Shown: one piece after another, positions 13,401-17,798 of the stretch
Layout: every line of letters begins with the position of its first letter
How positions within the stretch are numbered: the stretch's first letter is position 1
Assembly (NCBI GenBank): GCA_000719695.1
Contig: JOHN01000069.1
Location: 1-36,583 of the forward strand
Direction of reading: 5' to 3'
DNA from: Streptomyces sp. NRRL F-6131
Lineage (GTDB): Bacteria > Actinomycetota > Actinomycetes > Streptomycetales > Streptomycetaceae
Length of the DNA stretch: 36,583 nt
Translations under genes and position numbers: made by a program
The notes under the pieces: generated by a model
Seen by the model: the letters and a program-made list of their open reading frames with translations, nothing else
The model's database searches: none
What the model was told of the DNA's origin: nothing

Positions 13401-15038
13401 CTCGGCCACCCCGTGCTCGGCACCCGGGCCCTGGTCCTGGACGAGCACCTGGCGCCGGTCCCGGTCGGCGTGCCCGGTGAGCTGTACCTGGCCGGGGCCG
13501 GCCTGGCCCGCGGCTACCTCGGCCGCCCGGCGCTGACCGCCGAGCGCTTCGTCGCCGACCCCTTCACCTCCGGCGCCCGGATGTACCGCACCGGCGACCT
13601 GGTGCGGCGCACCCGGGACGGCGGGATCGACTACCTGGGGCGCACCGACCACCAGGTGAAGATCCGCGGGTTCCGGATCGAACTCGGCGAGATCGAGCAC
13701 GTCCTGACCCGCCACCCGCGGGTGCTGGCCGCCACCGTGACGGCCCGCGAGGACGACGCCACCGGCCCCCGCCTGGTCGCCCACGTCGTCCTGGACACCG
13801 CCGGGCACCCGGCCGCCGGCCCGGCGACCGGCTTCACCACCGGCCCGGCCGCCGACCCGTTCGACCCGGCCGAGCTGCGCGCCTTCGCCGCCGAGCGGCT
13901 GCCCGGCCACATGGTCCCGGCGGCGGTCGTCCCGCTCGACGCCTTCCCGCTGACCGCCAGCGGCAAGGTCGACCGCCGGGCCCTGCCCGCCCCCGACCTG
14001 ACCGCCTCGCCCACCGGCCGCCCGCCCCGCACCCCGCGCGAGGAGCTGCTCTGCGGCCTCTTCGCCGAGGTCCTCGGCGTGGACCGGGTCTCGATCGACG
14101 ACGGCTTCTTCGACCTCGGCGGCCACTCGCTGCTCGCCATGAAGCTGCTCGGCCGGATCCGCACCGCCTTCGAGGGCGAGCTGGGCGAGCGCGCCGACCT
14201 CGGGATGCGCGCCCTGTTCGAGGCCCCGACCGTGGCGGGCCTGGCCCGTCGGCTGGACGCCGCGGACGGCCGCCGGCCCGACGCCCTGGACGTCCTGCTG
14301 CCGCTGCGGTCCGGAGGCGGCAAGGCCCCGCTGTTCTGCGTCCACCCCGCCGCCGGCATCAGCTGGGTCTACTCCGGCTTGCTGCGCCACCTCGACCCGG
14401 AGCGCCCGGTCCTCGGCCTCCAGGCCCGCGGCCTGCGGGGCGGCTCCCCGGCCGCGGTCACCGAGATCGCCGCGGACTACGTGCGGGAGATCCGCGCCGT
14501 CCGCCCGCAGGGGCCGTACCACCTGCTCGGCTGGTCGTTCGGCGCGGTGGTCGCCCAGGAGATGGCCGTCCAGCTCCAGGCGGCGGGCCAGGAGGTGGCC
14601 CTGCTCGCCCTGCTCGACGGCGTCCCGGCCGGTCCGGTGGGCGCGGTCACCGAGGAGCACCCGGCCTCGGACGACCCGGTCGAGACCCTCGCCGAGCTGC
14701 TCGCCTCGCTCGGCTACGACCCGGCCGACGGACGCGGACAGGCCGACCTGACCGCCCTGCTCGGCGAGGCCGCCGGCCTCCTGCCGGACGTCTTCGAGCA
14801 CCACCGCAAGCTGATGGCCGACCACGTGCCCGGCCACTACCGGGGTCCGGCCGTGTTCGTCGGCGCCACCGCCGACAAGCCCGCCGACTGGCCCTACGAG
14901 GCCGCCTGGGCCCCCTACCTCACCGGCCCGGTCACCGCCCACCGGATCGACTGCGCGCACGGCGCCCTGACCCAACCCGAGCCCCTCGCACGGATCGCCG
15001 CCGTGCTGGCCGACACGCTGGAGAGTGACCCGCGATGA
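1434..15038 (+). CDS. Four-module nonribosomal peptide synthetase (C-A-T x4, TE)
   Basis: The 4,534-residue protein reads C1-A1-T1-C2-A2-T2-C3-A3-T3-C4-A4-T4-TE. GTG 1434 is chosen because GAGGA (1423-1427) sits six bases upstream; GTG 1416 is possible. All four C domains keep HHxxxDG. Carrier serines in GGHSLL are S1026, S2079, S3144 and S4232. The thioesterase has GWSFG (S4368) and a late His4509 in CAHGAL. There are no epimerisation or methylation domains. By alignment to the PheA pocket I read the codes DAYFCGVTFK (A1), DTEDMGLVDK (A2), DADNLGLVDK (A3) and DADELGLVDK (A4). A1 looks hydrophobic. A2-A4 have acidic positions (239, sometimes 278, and 331), which suggests basic amino acids. 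The protein begins with a C domain although no upstream module is visible. The stop overlaps the exporter start (ATGA, 15035-15038). Substrate calls are inference. Confidence 0.96.
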   Translation: MIPVSYAQQRLWLIDQIEGPTALYNLPFAVRLRGALDLDALRAATADVVARHEALRTVFPVDATGVPVQHILPSAEAGTAFTTVECAPADYPVLRDRAAAHTFDLSAETPLRVTVFSLTPPTAPAEDTAPAEDGSPADAGTPEHVLLVVLHHIAGDGWSLGPLLRDLAEAYTARLAGAGPDWEPLPVQYADYTLWQRELLGDESDPDSLMSRQLDYWRGVLSGLPEELELPVDRPRPPVPSGAADAVPFAFGPELHTALADLARRHRATLFAVLQAGLAALFTRLGAGTDIPLGTGVAGRSDEALNDLVGFFVNTLVLRTDTSGDPSFDELVGRVRESQLDAFAHQDVPFERLVEEVNPARALGRHPLFQALLVLQNHEEGELGLPGLESAPEPLGLRVAKFDLNIGVTERHGPDGAPAGLEGSVEYAADLYDRSTVTTLFERFGRLLAAAAADPGAPIGTLDVLGPEEHTRLAEEWNATGTPVRTGSLPELFEAQAARTPDAVALAHDGGTVSYAELNARANRLAHHLLAAGVGPESPVALLMERSVDLVVATLAVLKAGGCYVPMHASLPPERMAALLADTGAPVLLTDRAEPGFAHTAAVVRPGDAAGRPDHDPGLPVHPDRLAYVMFTSGSTGTPKGVAVRHRDVVDLADDRRWRDGRHERILLHSPHAFDAATYELWAPLLHGGTVVVAPPGTLDAAALHALATRHDVTAVFLTKALFDLVAEQAPETFRALRTVCTGGEAASGTLMRRVLDHCPELLLAHVYGPTEATTFATHHHLLPADLDGARAPIGGPLDNMRTHVLDARLRPVPPGVPGELYIAGAGLARGYWRRAALTAERFVADPYDPQGDGGRMYRTGDLVRRRADGAIEFLGRIDGQVKLRGFRIELGEIEAVLSGHPAVRQVIVVAREDRPGDTRLVGYCAVPAQALDEQAELAAELKRFAAGTLPGYMVPSAVVVLPALPLNANGKVDRRALPAPDLGAGSDGRAPRDERERALCTLFGEILGLDDITIDDDFFALGGHSLLATRLVGRVRADLGAELAIGDLFQAPTVAALAARIAGGPARPALRPEERPAHLPVSFAQRRLWFLGKAEGPAATYNVTLALRLTGPLDTAALERALGDVVARHEALRTVVVEHDGVPLQQVLDAPPGPLLTVTDRPAQELVGHTFDLAADVPLHAYLCPEGPEEHVLTLVMHHIASDGWSLRPLFRDLAEAYTARRAGTAPDRAPLPVQYADYTLWQYRLLGEDTDPRSLLGRQLDHWRQALAGLPDELPLPLDRPRPPVPSHRGDVVELDVDAALHARLAELAGRHGVTLFMVLQAAWATLLHRFGAGDDLPIGTPLAGRLDTALDDLVGFFANTLVLRTDLSGAPTFGELLGRVREADLAAYAHQDVPFERLVEELNPARTLARHPLFQVMIAFDNTTGGGPEFPGTRASYEPLGLPTTPFDLTLNLSERHHPDGAAAGLSGGLEFAVDLFDRDTAERLADALVALLGQVVERPDRPVAELDVLGARGRAALAHWHDTDRPGGEELVPAAFAAQAAATPDATALVFGEQRLSFAELDARANRLAHGLLAAGIGPESLVALAVPRSAESIVALLAVLKAGAAYLPLDSDYPRDRLAGMLADAGPAAVLSTAAWPLPEVLEGLTVLPADAAPWAELPADAPDVAVGPEHAAYVIYTSGSTGRPKGVVVRHGGLANLLAFHRAETLGPARQAHPGRRFAFAATASLSFDTSLEAILWMVAGQELHLLDDDLRRDAAAVVRYLARTGADTLDVTPALAERLVEEGLLTTCPPAVLMIGGEACGQQLWTTLRAAPDTVVFNLYGPTECTVDALHHRLGDTAARPVIGRPLPNLRAHLLDARLRPVPVGVPGELYLSGVGLARGYLGRPALTAERFVADPDGGGARMYRTGDLARRRADGTVEYLGRTDHQVKVRGFRIELGEIEAVLTAHPEVVQAAVLPHQDGTAGTRLVAHLAVAPGADPAALDLAAVRAHAAAVLPDYMVPAAFTALAELPLNVNGKIDRAALPAPDFTAAAGGGRAARTPREEILCGLFGEVLGVPEVSIDDDFFALGGHSLLATKLLSRVRATLGAELGIRDVFEAPTVAGLTDRLDAAVARPALTAGPRPARLPLSSAQRRLWLIDRMEGPSALYNMPLALRLTGLLDVGALTAALGDLVARHESLRTLIAEHEGEPYQRIAPAAAVPVELLDCAPESVEAEVDRAARRPFDLAAEAPVRVTLLRISEYEHVLVVALHHIAGDGWSMGPLLRDLTEAYTRRLGGEPAALEPLTVQYADYALWQRELLGDEADPQSLVSRQLAYWRSTLADLPEEIALPVDRPRGARTGHRGDRVALPIDAELHGRLVALSREHRVTLFMTCQAALAALLTRLGAGTDVPIGSVVAGRSDEALDELVGFFVNTLVLRTDTSGDPAFTELLARVRETGLGAYAHQDVPFERLVEELNPARSLARHPLFQVAMVLQSTDEGELELPGLEVEALPSDTGVAKFDLNVTLEEFFGPDGAPAGLDCAIDYATDLFDRQTAEAIAARFGRLLTSVVADPEQPIGRAELLDGRERAELLAPAAALPADVPLVPAAFAAQAAATPDATALVFEGLRLSYAELDARADRLAHGLLAAGLGPESVVALALPRSAETVVAQLAVLKAGAAFLPLDADYPRDRLAHMLTDARPAVVLSTDAWPVPEVLEGLTVLPADAGAWTEQPAGAPPVRIDPADAAYVIYTSGSTGRPKGVLVSHGSIAALLAHHRAVTFAGPERRHGRLSVALTASLCFDASWDSLLWMVAGHELHLVGDELRRDAAALVRHLRGTGIGVVNVTPSYAEQLLAEGLLAEDTPDGRAPRVLLLGGEAVGRALWTRLRETPNLTGHNLYGPTEATVDTLLQSFADAERPSLGHPVLGTRAHVLDEHLAPVPVGVPGELYLAGRSLARGYLGRPALTAERFVADPFTPGGRMYRTGDLVRRTRDGGIDYLGRTDHQVKVRGFRIELGEIEQVLTRHPAVRQAVVLLHEGTDGDRRLVAHCATDAATAFATADLTGAELAQELRRFAAEWLPAHMVPAAVVTLDALPLTGSGKVDRRALPAPDFALFTGGRAARTAREELLCGLFGEVLGVDRVSIDDDFFALGGHSLLAMKLAGRVRATLGAELGIRDVFEAPTVAGLAQRLDGGAEARPAPTAGPRPARLPLSSAQRRLWLIDRMEGPSALYNLPLALRIGGPLDPAVLAAALADLVARHESLRTLIAEQDGEPYQRIVPADEARVAFEHRTAPPADPAAAVAGFAELPFDLAADLPVRALLLPAGEGSAEQLLVLVLHHIAGDGRSMEPLLRDLATAYAARRDGAAPDWRPLPVQYADYALWQRELLGDEADPQSRAARQLAHWREALAGLPEELSLPVDRPRRADSSHRGDRVVLPLGAGLHRGLTALAREHRVTMFMTLQAGLAALLTRLGAGTDVPIGSVVAGRTDEALDELVGFFVNTLVLRTDTSGDPAFTELLRRVREAQLDAHAHQDVPFERLVEELNPARSLARHPLFQVMLLLEGASQGATGGDAPLDLAGLPAAIEPVGGHVAKFDLSIGMGESFDADGAPAGLECAIDYATDLFDRETVEAIAARFGRLLTAVVADPEQPIGRAELLDGRERAELLAPATALPAALPLLPAAFAAQVARTPEATALVAGATRLTFAELDARTAHLADRLRAAGAGPDAVVALALPRSAETVVALLAVLRAGAASLPLDAEYPAERTAAMLADAAPALVLTDDGWPLPELLAGLPTLPVRTATPVPPAPATAAAPPAPDPADAAYVIYTSGSTGRPKGVLVSHGSIAALLASHRAPTGPIGATERTHGRGRVALTASLCFDASWDGLLWLVAGHELHLVGDEVRRDAAALVRHVRTERIDVLEVTPSYAEQLLDEGLLDPAAPQGPAPRVVLLGGEAVGQSLWTRLREAPHTTAHNLYGPTEATVDALVRPFAEGGRPGLGHPVLGTRALVLDEHLAPVPVGVPGELYLAGAGLARGYLGRPALTAERFVADPFTSGARMYRTGDLVRRTRDGGIDYLGRTDHQVKIRGFRIELGEIEHVLTRHPRVLAATVTAREDDATGPRLVAHVVLDTAGHPAAGPATGFTTGPAADPFDPAELRAFAAERLPGHMVPAAVVPLDAFPLTASGKVDRRALPAPDLTASPTGRPPRTPREELLCGLFAEVLGVDRVSIDDGFFDLGGHSLLAMKLLGRIRTAFEGELGERADLGMRALFEAPTVAGLARRLDAADGRRPDALDVLLPLRSGGGKAPLFCVHPAAGISWVYSGLLRHLDPERPVLGLQARGLRGGSPAAVTEIAADYVREIRAVRPQGPYHLLGWSFGAVVAQEMAVQLQAAGQEVALLALLDGVPAGPVGAVTEEHPASDDPVETLAELLASLGYDPADGRGQADLTALLGEAAGLLPDVFEHHRKLMADHVPGHYRGPAVFVGATADKPADWPYEAAWAPYLTGPVTAHRIDCAHGALTQPEPLARIAAVLADTLESDPR
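7828..14260 (+). repeat. Intragenic duplication: NRPS modules 3 and 4
   Basis: Modules 3 and 4 run in parallel with an offset of about 3.2 kb and share long identical DNA blocks. The block at 8657-8743 is identical to 11867-11953 (offset 3210). The C-to-A linker at about 9119-9172 is identical to 12347-12400 (offset 3228). The C-domain starts at 7828 and 11026 and the A-domain entries near 9650 and 12880 are also nearly identical. Parts of the module 2 A-domain start (about 6040) match module 3 (about 9215). This indicates recent duplication or gene conversion within the synthetase gene. Confidence 0.85.
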
Positions 15039-16327
15039 CCACCAGTACCGTTCCGGTCGAGCCGCCCGCGGTGGACGACGGACCCCGCCGCAGCCGTTGG
15101 GGCCTCTGGGCCCAGGGCGACTTCCGCAAGCTCTGGATCGGTGAGACGACCAGCGGTCTGGGCACCGCCGTCGGCAATGTCGCCCTCGCCCTGGTGGCGG
15201 TGGTGACCCTGGACGCCTCGCCGTTCATGGTCGGCGTGCTGACCGCCTCCGCGTGGGTCCCGTGGCTCTTCCTCGGCCTGCTGGCCGGCGCCTGGGTGGA
15301 CCGCTGGCCCCGGCTGAAGGTCATGCTGGTCTGCGACCTGCTGCTGCTGGTGCTGTTCGGCAGCGTGCCGGTGGCCGGCTGGTTCGACGCGCTGACGATG
15401 GCCCAGCTGATCGCGGTCGCCCTGCTGGCCGGCGCGGTGAAGGTGTTCTTCTCCACCGCGTACGGCGCCGTGCTGCCCGCCCTGGTCGCCAAGGACGACC
15501 TGCTGGAGGCCAACGTCAAGCTGCGCTCCGGGGACTCCGCGGCGGAGATCGCCGGCCCCGGCCTGGCCGGCCTGCTCTCCCAGGTGTTCGGCGCGGCCAG
15601 CGGCCTGCTCGCCGACGCGGTCACCTACCTGGTGTCGGCGCTCTGCCTGGGCACCATCAAGGTGAAGGAGACGCCGCCGCCGGTGGCCGAGCGGCGCGGC
15701 ATCCTCCGCGAGATCGGCGAGGGCGTGCGCTTCCTGGCCGGCGACCCGTACCTGCGCACCCTGGCCCTGTTCGGGGCGGTCGGCAACCTCGGCCTCAACG
15801 GCATCCAGGCCGTGCAGACCGTCTTCCTGGTCCGCAGCGTCGGGGTCTCGCCCGGCGGCATCGGCGCCGTCTTCGCGGTGGTCTCGGTCGGCGGCCTGGC
15901 CGGCGCCGCCCTGGCCGGGCGGATCGCCCGCCGCTTCGGCACCGCCCGCGGGCTGCTGCTCTGCGAACTGGTCGCCGCGCCGTTCATCCTGCTGCTGCCG
16001 CTGGCCGGCGCCCGGCTGCCGCTCGCGGTGAGCGCGGTCGCCTGGTCGGTCGCGGTCTGCGGGGTGATCGCCGGGAACGTCCTGGCCGGCAGCTTCTACC
16101 AGTCCTACTGCCCGCCCGCGATGATCGGCCGGATCCGGGCCAGCGCCTCCACGGTCAACTTCAGCGCCATCCCGGTCGGCGCCCTGCTCGGCGGCTGGCT
16201 GGGCGAGGTGCTCGGCGCCCGCACCACCATCTGGATCATGGCCGCCGTCCTGCTCTCGGCCGGCGCCGTCCTGCTGGCCAGCCCGCTGCGGGGGATGCGC
16301 AACTTCCCCGAGCGCCCCGCCGCCTGA
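15035..16327 (+). CDS. MFS transporter, EntS-like (MFS_3) exporter
   Basis: The product is a 430-residue membrane protein with about 10-12 hydrophobic helices starting near residue 40. It has the layout of the drug/siderophore-exporter branch of the major facilitator superfamily related to EntS. A conserved loop between helices 2 and 3 reads GAWVDRWPRLKVM, matching the family's motif A region (G-x-x-x-DRxxR). The start codon overlaps the NRPS stop (ATGA), so the two genes are translationally coupled and surely co-transcribed. The natural inference is export of the NRPS product across the cytoplasmic membrane, giving self-protection. A run of acidic and prolyl residues before the first helix is cytoplasmic. 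Substrate specificity cannot be read from the sequence. Confidence 0.92.
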   Translation: MTTSTVPVEPPAVDDGPRRSRWGLWAQGDFRKLWIGETTSGLGTAVGNVALALVAVVTLDASPFMVGVLTASAWVPWLFLGLLAGAWVDRWPRLKVMLVCDLLLLVLFGSVPVAGWFDALTMAQLIAVALLAGAVKVFFSTAYGAVLPALVAKDDLLEANVKLRSGDSAAEIAGPGLAGLLSQVFGAASGLLADAVTYLVSALCLGTIKVKETPPPVAERRGILREIGEGVRFLAGDPYLRTLALFGAVGNLGLNGIQAVQTVFLVRSVGVSPGGIGAVFAVVSVGGLAGAALAGRIARRFGTARGLLLCELVAAPFILLLPLAGARLPLAVSAVAWSVAVCGVIAGNVLAGSFYQSYCPPAMIGRIRASASTVNFSAIPVGALLGGWLGEVLGARTTIWIMAAVLLSAGAVLLASPLRGMRNFPERPAA

Positions 16328-16388
16328 CGGTCCGTCCGTCACCCAGCACGTCACCTCGCCTTCCGCCCTCACCCTTCGGAGCCCCGCC

Positions 16389-16463
16389 ATGACCAGCCCC
16401 GCCGTGACCAGCCCCGCCGTGACCCGCACCGCCGTGACCAGCCCCGCCGGGACCCGCACCGCC
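16389..16463 (+). repeat. Five tandem 15-bp units forming the N-terminus of the DDAH-like gene
   Basis: Five in-frame 15-base units run head to tail: ATGACCAGCCCCGCC, the same with GTG, GTGACCCGCACCGCC, again GTGACCAGCCCCGCC, then GGGACCCGCACCGCC. They encode (M/V/G)T-S/R-P/T-A repeats. The first four units each begin with a codon that can initiate translation, so the repeat is a ladder of possible starts. The bases just upstream (AGCCCCGCC, 16380-16388) match the end of a unit, so the array may have grown over the original leader. Confidence 0.9.
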
Positions 16464-17261
16464 CGCCCGCGCCGCTACCTGATGTGCCGTCCGACCCACT
16501 TCGACGTCAGCTACGCCATCAACCCGTGGATGGACCCGGCCAAGCCGGTCGACACCGACCTCGCCGTCGCCCAGTGGGAGCGGCTGTACGAGCTGTACCT
16601 GGAGCTCGGCCACCGGATCGACCTGATCGACCCGATCCCCGGCCTGCCGGACATGGTCTACGCGGCGAACGGCGCCACCGTGGTGGACGGGCGGGTGCTC
16701 GGCGCCCGGTTCCGCAACGCCGAGCGGGCCGCCGAGGGCCCGGCGTACCTGGAGTGGTTCCGGGCCAACGGCTTCGCGACGCACGACCCGGCGCACGTCA
16801 ACGAGGGCGAGGGCGACCTGCTGCTGACCGACCGCTACCTGCTGGCCGGCCGGGGCTTCCGCAGCGTCTCCGCCGGGCACGCCGAGGCGCAGGAGTTCCT
16901 CGGCCGCCCGGTGGTCGGCCTGGACCTCGTCGACCCGCGCTTCTACCACCTCGACACCGCGCTCAGCGTGCTCGACGGGGACCGGATCATGTACTACCCG
17001 GGGGCGTTCTCGGCCGGCAGCCGGGCCGTCCTCGCCCGGCTCTTCCCGGACGCGGTGCTGGTGGAGGAGGAGGACGCGGCGGCGTTCGGGCTCAACGTGG
17101 CCAGCGACGGGCTGAACGTGGTGCTGCCGGAGCCGGCCACCGGGGTCGCGGCCCGGCTGCGCGAGCACGGCTACCGGCCGATCGGGGTGGACCTCTCGGA
17201 GCTGCTCAAGGGCGGTGGCAGCGTGAAGTGCTGCACCCTGGAGATCCGCGAGGCCGTCTGA
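16389..17261 (+). CDS. Dimethylargininase (DDAH)/amidinotransferase-family hydrolase
   Basis: The 290-residue protein belongs to the guanidino-modifying pentein fold, DDAH branch. Family members turn N-methylated arginines, or arginine itself, into citrulline plus an amine. Landmarks are the N-terminal MCRPTHFDVSYAINPWM, a DPAHVNEGEGDLLL segment with the conserved acid, FYHLDTALSVL with the catalytic His, and the C-terminal KGGGSVKCCTLEI carrying the nucleophilic Cys (C281 or C282). ATG 16389 follows a weak GGAG. The first 25 codons are an odd tandem repeat (see repeat entry), so initiation could also occur at later GTG codons. It lies 61 bases after the exporter gene on the same strand, so it probably belongs to the peptide locus. 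There it may make citrulline-type building blocks, trim a guanidino group, or be a general arginine enzyme. Confidence 0.85.
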   Translation: MTSPAVTSPAVTRTAVTSPAGTRTARPRRYLMCRPTHFDVSYAINPWMDPAKPVDTDLAVAQWERLYELYLELGHRIDLIDPIPGLPDMVYAANGATVVDGRVLGARFRNAERAAEGPAYLEWFRANGFATHDPAHVNEGEGDLLLTDRYLLAGRGFRSVSAGHAEAQEFLGRPVVGLDLVDPRFYHLDTALSVLDGDRIMYYPGAFSAGSRAVLARLFPDAVLVEEEDAAAFGLNVASDGLNVVLPEPATGVAARLREHGYRPIGVDLSELLKGGGSVKCCTLEIREAV

Positions 17262-17319
17262 CGGCCGCCCGAACGGCCGCCCGGCCGCCGGGCGACCCCC
17301 AGGTCAGGACCCCGACCGA

Positions 17320-17367
17320 CCCGATCGACATCCCGATCGACAACCCGATCGACAACCCGATCAACGA
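17320..17367. repeat. 12-bp tandem repeat (4 units) after the DDAH-like gene
   Basis: Four consecutive 12-base units start at 17320, 17332, 17344 and 17356: CCCGATCGACAT, CCCGATCGACAA twice, and CCCGATCAACGA. A degenerate unit (CCCGACCGAC) precedes them. The array ends where the terminator hairpin begins. It is noncoding and probably a slippage minisatellite. Confidence 0.9.
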
Positions 17368-17406
17368 CGGCGATCGACGCACGGTGCTCGTGCGTCGATC
17401 TGCCGT
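17367..17406 (+). terminator. Strong hairpin closing the peptide locus
   Basis: Arms GATCGACGCAC (17372-17382) and GTGCGTCGATC (17390-17400) are perfect complements around a 7-base loop. The stem extends by ACGGC/GCCGT (17367-17371 and 17402-17406) past one bulged T. There is no T run, which is usual for actinobacterial terminators. It lies 106 bases after the DDAH-like stop and ahead of the next gene. Confidence 0.7.
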
Positions 17407-17515
17407 TGAACGCCCCTTGCCATGCTGATCACGTCAGCCGGGGAAGCCCCCCGGAAGCGCCGGGAAGACCCGGAACCGCCCCTTCCCGCAAGGGAAGTCG
17501 AGCTGAGGAGCAGTC

Positions 17516-17731
17516 ATGGCGAAGCACTCGACCAACGGCACCACCCGGATCCGGCTGGCCGTCGCGGGCCTCGGCCTCGGCACCCTGCTCGCCCTCGGCG
17601 TGGCGGGCACCGCGATGGCGGACGGCGCGGCCGGCCCGGAGCAGGGCGGCGTCACCGCCCCGACCGCCACCCCGACCCCGACCGCCACCAACGGCAACGC
17701 CCACGGCGACTGGAACAGCACCGGCTCCTGA
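17516..17731 (+). CDS. Small secreted protein of unknown function
   Basis: The 71-residue product starts at ATG 17516 behind GAGGAG (17502-17507). It has a classical Sec signal: a basic n-region (residues 1-13, with R11 and R13), a hydrophobic core at 14-33 and an Ala-x-Ala cleavage site (AMA before D36). The mature part would be only about 36 residues, rich in Gly, Ala, Thr and Pro, with a PTATPTPTAT linker-like run and the end DWNSTGS. It has no cysteine, so no disulphides. I do not recognise the family. It sits between the peptide locus and the convergent SARP gene, separated from the former by a strong hairpin, so it is probably a separate unit. It could be a cell-envelope or signalling peptide; no function can be assigned. 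Confidence 0.75.
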   Translation: MAKHSTNGTTRIRLAVAGLGLGTLLALGVAGTAMADGAAGPEQGGVTAPTATPTPTATNGNAHGDWNSTGS

Positions 17732-17761
17732 ACCCCAGCGCCTCCCACCGTCAGACCCCGA

Positions 17762-17777
17762 GCAGAACCGTTTCTGC
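17762..17777. terminator. Small hairpin between convergent secreted-protein and SARP genes
   Basis: GCAGAA (17762-17767) and TTCTGC (17772-17777) pair across a 4-base loop. This falls in the 67-base gap between two convergent stops (17731 and 17799), so it could end transcription from either side. The stem is short, hence modest confidence. Confidence 0.45.
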
Positions 17778-17798
17778 CGCTCCCGAACTTCCGTCCGC

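Noticed and set aside
201..14975. A stop-free minus-strand reading frame of about 4,900 codons opposite the NRPS
   Set aside because: It is the usual shadow of GC-biased codon use: the product is a Gly/Val/Gln/Arg-rich low-complexity string whose repeats mirror the NRPS modules. The plus-strand frame has clear catalytic domains.
17320..17406. The repeat plus hairpin as a replication origin or phage attachment site
   Set aside because: There is no integrase, tRNA or replication gene nearby; a minisatellite with terminator explains it.
17516..17731. The 71-residue protein as a RiPP precursor
   Set aside because: It has a Sec signal peptide and no leader-type motif, and no maturation enzyme is adjacent.
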